A stretch of DNA of 64,000 bases from CATQHW01 sp965215345 (lineage in GTDB: Bacteria; Spirochaetota; Spirochaetia; SZUA-6; Bin103). The stretch's first letter is position 1. Each line of letters begins with the position of its first letter. Position numbers and translations under genes: made by a program. Shown piece by piece: positions 57,148-64,000 of this stretch. The notes beneath the pieces were generated by a model that saw only the letters and a list, made by a program, of their open reading frames with translations, did not search any database and was not told the DNA's origin. The stretch lies in assembly GCA_965215345.1 (NCBI GenBank), contig CBDCDL010000002.1:2418001-2482000 (forward strand), written 5' to 3'.

Positions 57148-58389
57148 ATGGCAACGAACGAAGTGAAGCGCCCAGAAATCGAGAGAATCGCCCTGGCCTA
57201 CTCGGGGGGGCTGGACACCTCGATCATCATCCCGTGGCTCAAGGAGCGCTATCCGGGAACGGAGGTGGTGGCCGTCTGCGCGGACGTCGGGCAGTCCGAC
57301 GATCTGGCCGGGCTGGAGGAGCGGGCAGCGGCGTCCGGCGCCGCCAAGCTGATCCTGCGCGACGTTCGCCGCGAGTTCGTCGAGGAGTACCTGTTCCCGA
57401 TGCTCCGTGCCGGCGCGGTGTACGAGGGCAAGTACCTGCTCGGCACCTCGGCGGCGCGGCCGCTGCAGGCCAAGGTTCAGGTCGAGGCCGCGCGCTCCGA
57501 GGGGGCCGACGCGGTTTCCCACGGCTGTACCGGCAAGGGCAACGACCAGGTGCGGTTCGAGCTGGCCTATCGGGCGCTGGCGCCTGATCTGCAGATCATC
57601 GCGCCGTGGCGTCTGTGGGACATCCGCTCGCGCGAGGACGCCATCGAGTACGCCGAGAGCCGCGGCATCGACCTGGCCGGCGTCTCCCGGGTCAACATCT
57701 ATTCCCGGGACGACAACCTCTGGCACCTCAGCCACGAAGGAGGGGACCTGGAGGATGCCGGACGGCGCCCGCAGGAGACGCTGTTCCAGCGCTCGGTGTC
57801 GCCGGCGGATGCGCCCGACCGCGAGCAGGAGGTCACGGTCGAGTTCGAACGCGGCATTCCGGTGGCCGTGGACGGCGTCCGGCAGGACGCGGTGGAGCTG
57901 ATGCTCAGGCTCAACGAGCTGGGCGCCGCGAACGGCATCGGCCGGGCCGATGTCGTCGAGACGCGGGTGGTCGGCATGAAGAGCCGGGGCGTGTACGAGA
58001 CGCCGGGCGGCACGATCCTGTACGCGGCCCTGCGCGAGCTGGAGATGCTCACGCTGGAGGCGGACGCCCTGCGCAGCAAGCAGCAGTTGGCCATGACCTA
58101 CGCCGACGCCGTGTACGGCGGCCACTGGTTCTCGACCCTGCGGGAGTCGCTGGACGCGTTCATGCAGCGCGTCTGCGCGCGCGTCACCGGGGCGGTGACC
58201 CTGAGCCTGTACAAGGGAGGCGTCACGGTGGCCGGCCGTCGCTCGCCGTACTCGCTCTATGACGAGGGGCTGGCGTCGTTCGGCGCCGGCTCCTACGACC
58301 ACCAGGACGCGAGCGGCTTCATCCAGCTCCATGGCCTGTCGACCCGCACCGCGTCGATGGTCGCCGGGCGGACGGCCGGGGACGGCTGA
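57148..58389 (+). CDS. argG: Argininosuccinate synthase
   Basis: ArgG joins citrulline and aspartate with ATP. The ATP-PPase loop AYSGGLDTSIII, the citrulline-binding SHGCTGKGNDQVRFEL and SVSPADAPDREQEV segments are seen in 413 residues. It follows argD by 20 bp. argF and argH, needed before and after it, are not in the window. Confidence 0.96.
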   Translation: MATNEVKRPEIERIALAYSGGLDTSIIIPWLKERYPGTEVVAVCADVGQSDDLAGLEERAAASGAAKLILRDVRREFVEEYLFPMLRAGAVYEGKYLLGTSAARPLQAKVQVEAARSEGADAVSHGCTGKGNDQVRFELAYRALAPDLQIIAPWRLWDIRSREDAIEYAESRGIDLAGVSRVNIYSRDDNLWHLSHEGGDLEDAGRRPQETLFQRSVSPADAPDREQEVTVEFERGIPVAVDGVRQDAVELMLRLNELGAANGIGRADVVETRVVGMKSRGVYETPGGTILYAALRELEMLTLEADALRSKQQLAMTYADAVYGGHWFSTLRESLDAFMQRVCARVTGAVTLSLYKGGVTVAGRRSPYSLYDEGLASFGAGSYDHQDASGFIQLHGLSTRTASMVAGRTAGDG

Positions 58390-58395
58390 AGAGGG

Positions 58396-58418
58396 GCCGC
58401 CGGTGCGGCGCCGGCGGC
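58396..58418 (+). terminator. GC-rich hairpin just after argG
   Basis: GCCGCCGG and CCGGCGGC form an 8-bp stem with a seven-base loop, starting seven bases after the argG stop. There is no T-run, so termination by itself is uncertain. Confidence 0.4.
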
Positions 58419-58479
58419 TGCGCGGCGCGGGCTCGCGGCTCGTGGACTCGGGCGTGCGGCCGGCGGTACACTTGGGCAT

Positions 58480-58501
58480 GAAGCGTCCCGCGGGACGCTT
58501 C
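58480..58501. terminator. 22-bp perfect palindrome between the arg operon and tRNA-Pro
   Basis: The half-site GAAGCGTCCCG is followed directly by its complement, giving a strong hairpin and then CATTTCGG. It may end the arg transcript and shield the tRNA gene that begins six bases later, or bind a protein. Confidence 0.5.
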
Positions 58502-58506
58502 CATTT

Positions 58507-58579
58507 CGGGCTGTGGCGCAGTTGGTAGCGTACACGTCTGGGGGGCGTGGGGTCGGCGGTTCAAGTCCGCCCAGCCCGA
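58507..58579 (+). tRNA. tRNA-Pro (GGG)
   Basis: Acceptor CGGGCTG pairs with CAGCCCG; the anticodon stem CACGT/GCGTG carries loop CTGGGGG with anticodon GGG; the T-arm is GGCGG-TTCAAGT-CCGCC. Discriminator A; CCA is not encoded. It reads CCC codons, frequent in this GC-rich genome. Confidence 0.95.
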
Positions 58580-58621
58580 TGAGACGCGGGGAGCCGGTTC
58601 GCAAAGGAGAAAGGTTGGGCC

Positions 58622-59206
58622 ATGGGAACCATCAAGTCGTCGTGGGAGATCGCCCTGGAGCGGACGAAGGACGTCGTCCCCGACAAGGAGAATCTCGAGC
58701 AGAACCGGTTCAGCACCGAGGGCAAGAAGCTCGTGTCCCGCTATCTCGGCGATCCGGAGGTCGACCTGCAGGAGTTGCTGGAGCCGTTCGAAGGCAAGCA
58801 GGCCGGCTGGATCCGCGACGGGGTGCGCGATGCCTTGCTCAGCAACCTCACCCTGCCCGCGGACGAGTTCGCGCTGAAGCGCAGCCGCCGCGCCGGCGAA
58901 GGATTCGGCGCGATCAGCACCAATGACCGCAAGCTGCGCATGCTGCTGCGACAGCTCGAGCAGTTCTTCCAGGAGTACCTGGGAGAGCGCAACCGCATGC
59001 GGCAGGAGGTCGACCGCGCCTACGAGCCGCGCCGCCAGCAGAAGGAGGCGGAGCTGGAAAAGAAGACCGGCCAGCGGGTGCAGATCAACCCCCAGAACGA
59101 CCCGGAATACGTGGGGCTGATGCGCCAGCAACTCCTGATGGTGGACGACCGCTACGGCCAGGTCCTGCAGGGCGTGCGGGACGAGCTCACTTCCATGTCG
59201 GAGTGA
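58622..59206 (+). CDS. Conserved spirochaetal-type helical protein
   Basis: The 194-residue protein starts MGTIKSSWEIALERTKDV, a beginning I associate with a family limited mostly to spirochaetes (DUF6657-like), but the assignment is from memory. It is highly charged, mainly helical, with a probable coiled coil between residues about 105 and 155 (QFFQEYLGERNRMRQEVDRA). No signal or membrane segment is seen. AAGGAGAAAGG precedes the ATG. Function unknown. Confidence 0.8.
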   Translation: MGTIKSSWEIALERTKDVVPDKENLEQNRFSTEGKKLVSRYLGDPEVDLQELLEPFEGKQAGWIRDGVRDALLSNLTLPADEFALKRSRRAGEGFGAISTNDRKLRMLLRQLEQFFQEYLGERNRMRQEVDRAYEPRRQQKEAELEKKTGQRVQINPQNDPEYVGLMRQQLLMVDDRYGQVLQGVRDELTSMSE

Positions 59207-59236
59207 CCGGACTCGTCGCCGAGCCGGCACCGTACC

Positions 59237-59812
59237 GTGGTGGTCGACGCTGAGCTGATCCGGAGGACTCTGGACCGCATCGACGCGGCCCACCGGCAGG
59301 ATCCGGCGGGCCGGGCGCTCCAGTACGCACGGCGCATGACGCGCTGGCTGGAACGCTTGGCGCCGCATCCGTCGGCGGCGCTGGCCATCGCCGTCCGCGC
59401 CCAGCACCTGCGGCGCTGGAAGATCCCGCGCGCCGGCTACCCGGAGGGCCGTTCCGGCTACCTGCGTTGGCGGCGCGCCTGCGCCCGACACCACGCCGAG
59501 CAGGCGGCGCTCATCCTGGACGATGTGGGTGCGCCCGCCGCGCTGATCGAGCGGGTGGCGGCGCTGGTCCGCAAGGAGGGACTGGGGCGCGATGCGGAGA
59601 CGCAGGTGCTCGAGGATGCGGCGTGCCTGTCGTTCCTGGAGGCGGAGCTGGCCGGGTTCGCGGAAGGGCGCGATCCGGAAACGCTGCAGCGGGTGCTCGG
59701 CCGCACGTGGGGCAAGATGTCCCCGCGAGCGCGCGAGCTCGCTGACGCCCTGGACGTGCGCCCACCGCTCGACGACGTGATCGGCCCCCTGCGGCCGCCG
59801 TCCGGTCAGTAG
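59237..59812 (+). CDS. DUF4202 family protein
   Basis: The sequence follows the DUF4202 pattern: IDAAHRQDP near the N-terminus, RRMTRWLERLAPH, AVRAQHLRRWKIPRAGYPEG, then EDAACLSFLEAELAGFA. The family is predicted to be all-helical with conserved histidines and aspartates in an HD-like arrangement, and its function is not known. Translation starts at GTG 59237 or the next GTG. The last seven bases overlap the end of the converging outer-membrane gene. Confidence 0.85.
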   Translation: MVVDAELIRRTLDRIDAAHRQDPAGRALQYARRMTRWLERLAPHPSAALAIAVRAQHLRRWKIPRAGYPEGRSGYLRWRRACARHHAEQAALILDDVGAPAALIERVAALVRKEGLGRDAETQVLEDAACLSFLEAELAGFAEGRDPETLQRVLGRTWGKMSPRARELADALDVRPPLDDVIGPLRPPSGQ

Positions 59813-61479
59813 CGAACGGCCGTGCTCACCTCGATCAGATGTGCCTGCTCGTCGGCGCCCCGTACCCAGCCGCGATTGCTTGCCTGCTCGTAGGTGTAGG
59901 CAAGCGCGACGTTCAGTTCCACGGGCTCCAGGTCGAAGCTCAGATCGATGCCGGCGCGCGCCTGCAGGAGGTGCTCCAGCACGTCCTGCTTGAGGAAGGT
60001 CGAGGGCCCGGTGAACACGAACGTGCCGTCGATCACGCCGTGGTCCCAGACCGAGCCGCCGGCAGGGCCGCCGTGGCGCACCCGGCGCAGCGACAGGTCG
60101 ACCCCAAGCCACGCCACGGGGAACGCCCGGGCGCGAACGAGAATCTCGTCGGAGTTGGGGTGCAGCAGGGTGCCCAGGTGGCGCCCGTCGTTGGTGTACT
60201 GCAGGTAGTCGAGCGCCGATGGATGGTGTGAGTACAGGTAAGGCGTGACCATCCGGTAGCGGGCGGCCAGCGTCGTCAGGATCGGCAGCGGCGGGGCGAC
60301 GCTCGCCTCCAGCTCGACGGCCATCTTGTTCTGGTCGGAGTCGAAGTCGAAGCGCCGTAGCTTCGTCAGGTTCACGTCGTCGACGAACAGCACGGCGCGC
60401 GCCGATGCTCCGTACGGCAGCCGCACGCGGGCTGCCGCGCCGACGAAGGCGTTGTCGTAGTCGTCGAGCTGCATCTGCGTATACAGGACGGGGAACACCG
60501 GCAGCAGGTAGGTCGGCGACAGCCGCCCGCCGAATATCACCGACTGCAGCGCGGTCAGCTCCAGCCAGTCCGTGGGATGGAAGCTCAGCGATTGCGCCAC
60601 CAGGTACTTGCTCGGGTGGAAGCCCTGCTCCTTTCTGGCGCGGGCGCGCAGCGAGTAGCGTTCCCGTTCGGAGTCACAGAAGCCGCGTTCCTTCGTGGCG
60701 GCGCTGCAGATTCCGTACGTGGCGATCAGGTCCAGGAACATCGCCGAATAGGCGACCCACGGCCCGCGGTAGGTCCCGGCCAGGTACCCGGCCGGCGGCG
60801 CGGCCGCGGACACGACCGGGCTGTCCTCCCCGTGGCCGAAGGAGCTCCGGCCGAAGCCGGCCTGCACGAACCAGGCGCCGGGCCCGGTTCCCAGGTCGCT
60901 CGCGCCGAAGAATCCGTTGCCGGCCAGATCCACCTGCACGTGGAACTCCTCGCCCAGGATGGTGGTTTCTTCGCCCGGCGCGCCCGGGTCGTAGGGATCG
61001 CTCGCGAGCTCGGGCGCGACGGGGGCGGGCACGACCGACGTTGCCAGCGTGCGGGCGGCGAACCCGAAGCCGACCCGGTCGCTGACCGGCAGCTCGATCC
61101 CCGCCCCGAGCCGGACCGCGAGCTGCGCCGGCAACGCGGCGGCGGCGGCTTCTCCGCCGGAGGTGATCGGGGCCTTCGACCTGCGCGCGACCTGCGCCAG
61201 TCCCTGCACCGGCAGCGCCCCGAAATGGCGTTCCAGCAGGCGCCGGGCGATCTGCCGGTCCGTCTCATGTTCGGAAGCCGCCACCCGCTGCAGGGCGCTG
61301 CGCACGAGCGGCGCCGGCAGCGGCCGCAGCGGCGGCAGCCACTCGATCAGCCCTCGCTGTTCCCAGGCGCGCAGGTGGCCGTAGACCGGGTCGTTCGGGG
61401 AGACCAGCGTCTGGGCGCCGGCGCACAGCGGCAGGCCGATCAGCGCTGCCAGCAGCGCGGCGCGAGTGCGGCGGCTCAC
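59806..61479 (-). CDS. Putative outer-membrane beta-barrel protein (Wzi-like)
   Basis: A signal peptide (AALLAALIGLPLCAGAQ) is followed by SPNDPVYGHLRAWEQRGLIEWL, like the N-terminal domain of capsule-assembly Wzi and related spirochaetal proteins, and then by many amphipathic strands (for example YSLRARARKE, ITTLAARYRMVTPYLYS). It ends in the aromatic residue Tyr, as barrel proteins do. At 557 residues the size fits. The family label is tentative; the export and barrel character are better supported. Confidence 0.7.
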   Translation of the reverse strand: MSRRTRAALLAALIGLPLCAGAQTLVSPNDPVYGHLRAWEQRGLIEWLPPLRPLPAPLVRSALQRVAASEHETDRQIARRLLERHFGALPVQGLAQVARRSKAPITSGGEAAAAALPAQLAVRLGAGIELPVSDRVGFGFAARTLATSVVPAPVAPELASDPYDPGAPGEETTILGEEFHVQVDLAGNGFFGASDLGTGPGAWFVQAGFGRSSFGHGEDSPVVSAAAPPAGYLAGTYRGPWVAYSAMFLDLIATYGICSAATKERGFCDSERERYSLRARARKEQGFHPSKYLVAQSLSFHPTDWLELTALQSVIFGGRLSPTYLLPVFPVLYTQMQLDDYDNAFVGAAARVRLPYGASARAVLFVDDVNLTKLRRFDFDSDQNKMAVELEASVAPPLPILTTLAARYRMVTPYLYSHHPSALDYLQYTNDGRHLGTLLHPNSDEILVRARAFPVAWLGVDLSLRRVRHGGPAGGSVWDHGVIDGTFVFTGPSTFLKQDVLEHLLQARAGIDLSFDLEPVELNVALAYTYEQASNRGWVRGADEQAHLIEVSTAVRY

Positions 61480-61520
61480 TCGCGCACTATACCCGTGCGG
61501 CTGCTCGCGGCCGGCGGTGC

Positions 61521-62768
61521 TCAGGCGGCGCCGAAGCGTTCGGCCACGGCGCGCATCGCCTGATCGGCGATCTGCAGGCTCTCGTCGATGTCGGCCTCGG
61601 TGTGGGCGGCGCTCAGGAACCAGTTGTGGTGCGGGTGGAAGTAGGCGCCGCGGCGGGTCGCCTCCGCGCAGAAGAGCTGGCTGCGGTGGAAGTCCGTCTC
61701 GTTGGCGAAGCGGACGAACGGCATGGCCGGCAGGCCGGTGACGGAGAGGCGCTGCCCGTGGCGGGCGGCGGCCGCGTGCAGGCCGGTGATGAGCCGCTCG
61801 CCCAGGGCGGCGACCCGCTCGATCACGCCGTCCCGCTCGATGCGCCGCAGGCAGGCCAGCGCGGCGGCCATCGGGTAGGCGTGCATCCAGAAGGTGCCGG
61901 TGCAGAACACGCGGCTGGCCGCCGCCTTCACCTCGTCACGGCCCACGCACGCCGCGAGCGGATAGCCGTTGGCGATCGCCTTCGAGTAGCAGCACAGGTC
62001 CGGCTGGTAGCCGAAGCGCACGTGCGAGCCGCGCAGGTGGGCGCGGAAGCCGACCCGGATGTCGTCGCTGATCACCAGCGCGCCGCGATCGTGGGCGAGC
62101 GCGCACAGGGCGTCCAGGAACCCGGCGGCCGGCAGTTCGGAATCCGCGAAGGCCGGGTGGTGGTACGGCGTGACCATCACCGCCGCCACGTCCCGTGGAT
62201 GGCGGTCGAACAGGGCGGCGACGCTGTCCAGGTCGTTCCACCGGAAGCGATGCACGTGCGCCAGGTCCTCTTCCAGCAGGCCGGCATGGCCCGGCACCGC
62301 CCAGGGATGGGCGCCGTGGTAGGCCCCGTGGGCGGCCAGCAGCTTGCGGCGCCCGGTGTGCGCGCGCGCGGTCTGCAGCGCGTAGGTGGTCATGTCGGAG
62401 CCGTTGACTCCGAACAGCGCCCAGTCCATGCCGGCGATGCGGGAGGCGAGATCCTCGGCCAGCTCCACCATCTCCACGCAGGGCGTGTTGAAGCCGAAGC
62501 CCCGCCGCAGGGCGGCGGCGGCGGCATCGTCGACGACGCGGTCGCCGTAGCCGAGGAGATTGCCGCCGAAACCGCCCAGGAAGTCGATGTACTCGTTGCC
62601 GTCGACGTCCCGGAAGCGGCAGCCTGTGCCACTCTCGGCGTAGTAGGGGAAGGAGCCCGGCACCACCAGCGCCGGGCTCTTGGTGCCGTAGATGCCGCGC
62701 GGGATCACCTCGACGGCGCGGGTCAGCAACTCTCTGCTGCGCGTGAAGCGGAACGGTGCGGCCATCAT
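61521..62768 (-). CDS. Glutamate-1-semialdehyde aminomutase-like class III aminotransferase
   Basis: The protein resembles HemL: LLTRAVEVIPRGIYGTKSPA, FRDVDGNEYIDFLGGFGGNLLG, FGVNGSDMTTYALQTAR, VISDDIRVGFR and the PLP lysine in CYSKAIANGYPLAACVG. Unlike HemL it has TFWMHAYPMAAAL and a histidine-rich YFHPHHNWFLSAAHTEAD at the end, so it is likely a relative with a different substrate. It starts at tandem ATGs overlapping the stop of the upstream gene, suggesting co-translation with the SCP2-like protein. Confidence 0.85.
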   Translation of the reverse strand: MMAAPFRFTRSRELLTRAVEVIPRGIYGTKSPALVVPGSFPYYAESGTGCRFRDVDGNEYIDFLGGFGGNLLGYGDRVVDDAAAAALRRGFGFNTPCVEMVELAEDLASRIAGMDWALFGVNGSDMTTYALQTARAHTGRRKLLAAHGAYHGAHPWAVPGHAGLLEEDLAHVHRFRWNDLDSVAALFDRHPRDVAAVMVTPYHHPAFADSELPAAGFLDALCALAHDRGALVISDDIRVGFRAHLRGSHVRFGYQPDLCCYSKAIANGYPLAACVGRDEVKAAASRVFCTGTFWMHAYPMAAALACLRRIERDGVIERVAALGERLITGLHAAAARHGQRLSVTGLPAMPFVRFANETDFHRSQLFCAEATRRGAYFHPHHNWFLSAAHTEADIDESLQIADQAMRAVAERFGAA

Positions 62769-63529
62769 CCTGCCAGCAGCATCTGCACGTCGCCGACCAC
62801 CTGGAAGACGGCGTCCGCAAGCAGGGTCTGGCCGCGCAGCTCGATGCTGCCAAGGCCGATCGCGGCGGCCGGTTCCAGGCGGCCTGCCAGCAGGTCGTGT
62901 CCGCACGACACGGACGCGAAGCCGAGGGTGAGGTTGGGAGCGGCGGCGGGTTCGGGCTCGATGGTCAGCCGGTCGCCGCGCTTGCGGGCCGCGACGTCCG
63001 CCATGCCCGGCGCCCGCAGCGCGATCGTGCCGTCGGGGGCCTCCTGCAGGGTACGGCGCGCCCTGGCGTCTACGCTTGCCAGCACGGCGACCGCGCGTAC
63101 CAGCGCGTCCAGCCGCATTCGCAGCGCAAGTACCAGGGCCTCACCATTCCTGTCGCCGGGTTCGGGCTCGCTCAGGCTGAGGTAGTGGCTCAGCCGGCTG
63201 GTCAGCGCCGGGAGAGCGCGCAGCAGCCCTATCCGCCAAGCGCCGAAGAGCGGGATCGGCACGCCGTGGCCGGTGAAGGAGCGGACCAGCGCGCGATCGC
63301 TGGGGAACCAGAGGCTCAGCCCCGGAGCCGTGCGGCGCACCGGCTCGAAGCTCACCGCGCCGTCGCGGAAACGCAACAGGGCGGCGGGGCCGCCGGCCTG
63401 CGCGAACTGGATGCTGGTGCGCCAGCCCCGCACCAGCTCACGGGACTCGGCATCGCCGGCGCACAGCGCCGGAATCTGCGCCAGCACGCCGTGCAGGAAG
63501 ATGCGCGCCCGGATCGCGTCGGGGGTCAC
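62765..63529 (-). CDS. SCP2-like hypothetical protein
   Basis: The C-terminal half (PNLTLGFASVSCGHDLLAGRL and GLGSIELRGQTLLADAVFQV) fits the sterol-carrier-protein-2 fold, a hydrophobic pocket domain. The N-terminal half (LLRFRDGAVSFEP, LWFPSDRALVRSFTGHGVPI) is similar in pattern to the same fold, giving two copies perhaps. The GTG at 63529 (VTPDAIRARIF) is the best start. It overlaps the preceding epimerase frame by 92 bp and the next gene by four. Role unknown. Confidence 0.65.
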   Translation of the reverse strand: MTPDAIRARIFLHGVLAQIPALCAGDAESRELVRGWRTSIQFAQAGGPAALLRFRDGAVSFEPVRRTAPGLSLWFPSDRALVRSFTGHGVPIPLFGAWRIGLLRALPALTSRLSHYLSLSEPEPGDRNGEALVLALRMRLDALVRAVAVLASVDARARRTLQEAPDGTIALRAPGMADVAARKRGDRLTIEPEPAAAPNLTLGFASVSCGHDLLAGRLEPAAAIGLGSIELRGQTLLADAVFQVVGDVQMLLAG

Positions 63530-64000
63530 GACGGACCCAGGATACCGCACGCGCGGCGTCGCTCGGGCGGCGCCCGCGAGCCCGCGGAGCGATGCGGCCG
63601 GTCCGGCGGAACCACTCGAACGACGCACGGATCGCCCGCTCGATGGCGGCGACGTCGTCCGGCACGTAGCCCAGCTCGCGCGCCGCCTTGGCCGAAGAGT
63701 AGTGGAACGATTCGCGCGCGACACGGGCGAGCGGGAGGCTCAGTCCCGGGTCGCGGCCCGTGAGGTGGCCGGCGGCCGATCCCGCCGCCCCCGCCGAGCA
63801 GATGAGCCATGCCGGCAGCGGCACCGGCCGCGTACGGCTTGCGGTCACGCCGCAGATCAGCTCGAACAGTGTCCGGTAGCCCAGATTGGAGCCGCCCAGC
63901 ACGTAGCACTCGCCGGGGACGCCGTGCCGCAGCGCCCGCTCCACGCCGCGGCAGACCGTGCCGATGCCGGCGACGTTCCGTCCCCGCCTGGCCGGATAGG
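63438..64000 (-). CDS. NAD-dependent epimerase/dehydratase, C-terminal part (partial)
   Basis: The open frame runs off the right edge and gives the last about 187 residues of an extended SDR protein. VPGECYVLGGSNLGYRTLFE and FHYSSAKAARELGYVPDDVA with EWFRRTGRI match the hopanoid-associated sugar epimerase (HpnA) type. Homology ends near residue GRI, and the next about 50 residues to the stop at 63438 are encoded by bases shared with the SCP2-like gene, so the tail may be an artefact or the downstream start may be later. Confidence 0.8.
   Translation of the reverse strand, partial: YPARRGRNVAGIGTVCRGVERALRHGVPGECYVLGGSNLGYRTLFELICGVTASRTRPVPLPAWLICSAGAAGSAAGHLTGRDPGLSLPLARVARESFHYSSAKAARELGYVPDDVAAIERAIRASFEWFRRTGRIAPRARGRRPSDAARAVSWVRRDPRRDPGAHLPARRAGADSGAVRRRCRVP

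Overview
The window is GC-rich, densely coded chromosomal DNA, most likely from a spirochaete (Spirochaetia, Spirochaetaceae-like). Grounds for this: an alanyl-tRNA synthetase of only 606 residues that stops after the editing domain, as in treponemes; an Nqr sodium pump; a fused AroD-AroE; a periplasmic-type repeat protein ending in a degenerate LysM motif of the treponemal kind; relaxed lipoboxes; and a FliG-like small protein. Genus and species cannot be read from the sequence. No phage, insertion sequence, rRNA or CRISPR array was seen.

Layout. 1-7.8 kb: tail of an unrecognised protein, an AAA ATPase/PD-(D/E)XK protein coupled to a TPR protein, a YyaL-type thioredoxin-fold protein, GTP cyclohydrolase II, a LOG-family protein and a MoxR ATPase. 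7.9-13.1 kb: overlapping molybdenum-cofactor genes moeA-moaA-moaC-moaD-moaE running into msrP-msrQ, a molybdoenzyme that repairs oxidised periplasmic methionine. 13.1-15.75 kb: clpB on the other strand. 15.98-22.8 kb: nqrABCDEF followed by a polyprenyl synthetase. 22.9-24.0 kb: a degenerate E2-like protein and ndk. 24.0-33.0 kb: a nitrogen island of glnA, glnE, and on the opposite strand amt-glnK and a NifA-like activator. 33.3-43.1 kb: aminotransferase, lipoprotein, MalK-type ABC ATPase, a 1191-residue LysM protein with 13 near-identical 39-residue repeats, aroDE, coaE, SPOR protein. 43.2-53.4 kb: nitroreductase, hisB, alaS, a TM2 protein, asnS, a FliG-N-like protein, an AAA-ATPase/nuclease, a zinc-dependent phospholipase C-like protein, tRNA-Phe, a lipoprotein, hisC. 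53.5-58.4 kb: argR-argC-argB-argD-argG. 58.5-64 kb: tRNA-Pro, conserved hypotheticals, an outer-membrane barrel candidate, a GSA-aminotransferase-like enzyme, an SCP2-like protein and the tail of a sugar epimerase.

The most interesting signal is in the nitrogen island. The upstream regions of glnA and of amt-glnK each carry two copies of an inverted repeat CTAC-N6-GTAG, with the two copies 30-31 bp apart centre to centre, followed by a sigma-54 promoter (perfect consensus for amt, good -24 element for glnA). A GAF-AAA+-Fis activator is encoded directly upstream of amt. The same island has a GlnE adenylyltransferase with an N-terminal extension resembling two ACT domains, and a PII protein with threonine in place of the uridylylated Tyr51. 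Together these suggest a nitrogen control circuit in which glutamine may be sensed by GlnE itself rather than through uridylylated PII. This is inference from sequence and is untested.

Several genes (amt, argR, the aminotransferase at 33.35 kb) have promoters whose predicted transcription start lies at or within a few bases of the start codon, suggesting leaderless mRNAs. glnE and aroDE both show family-like coding sequence upstream of their first usual start codon.
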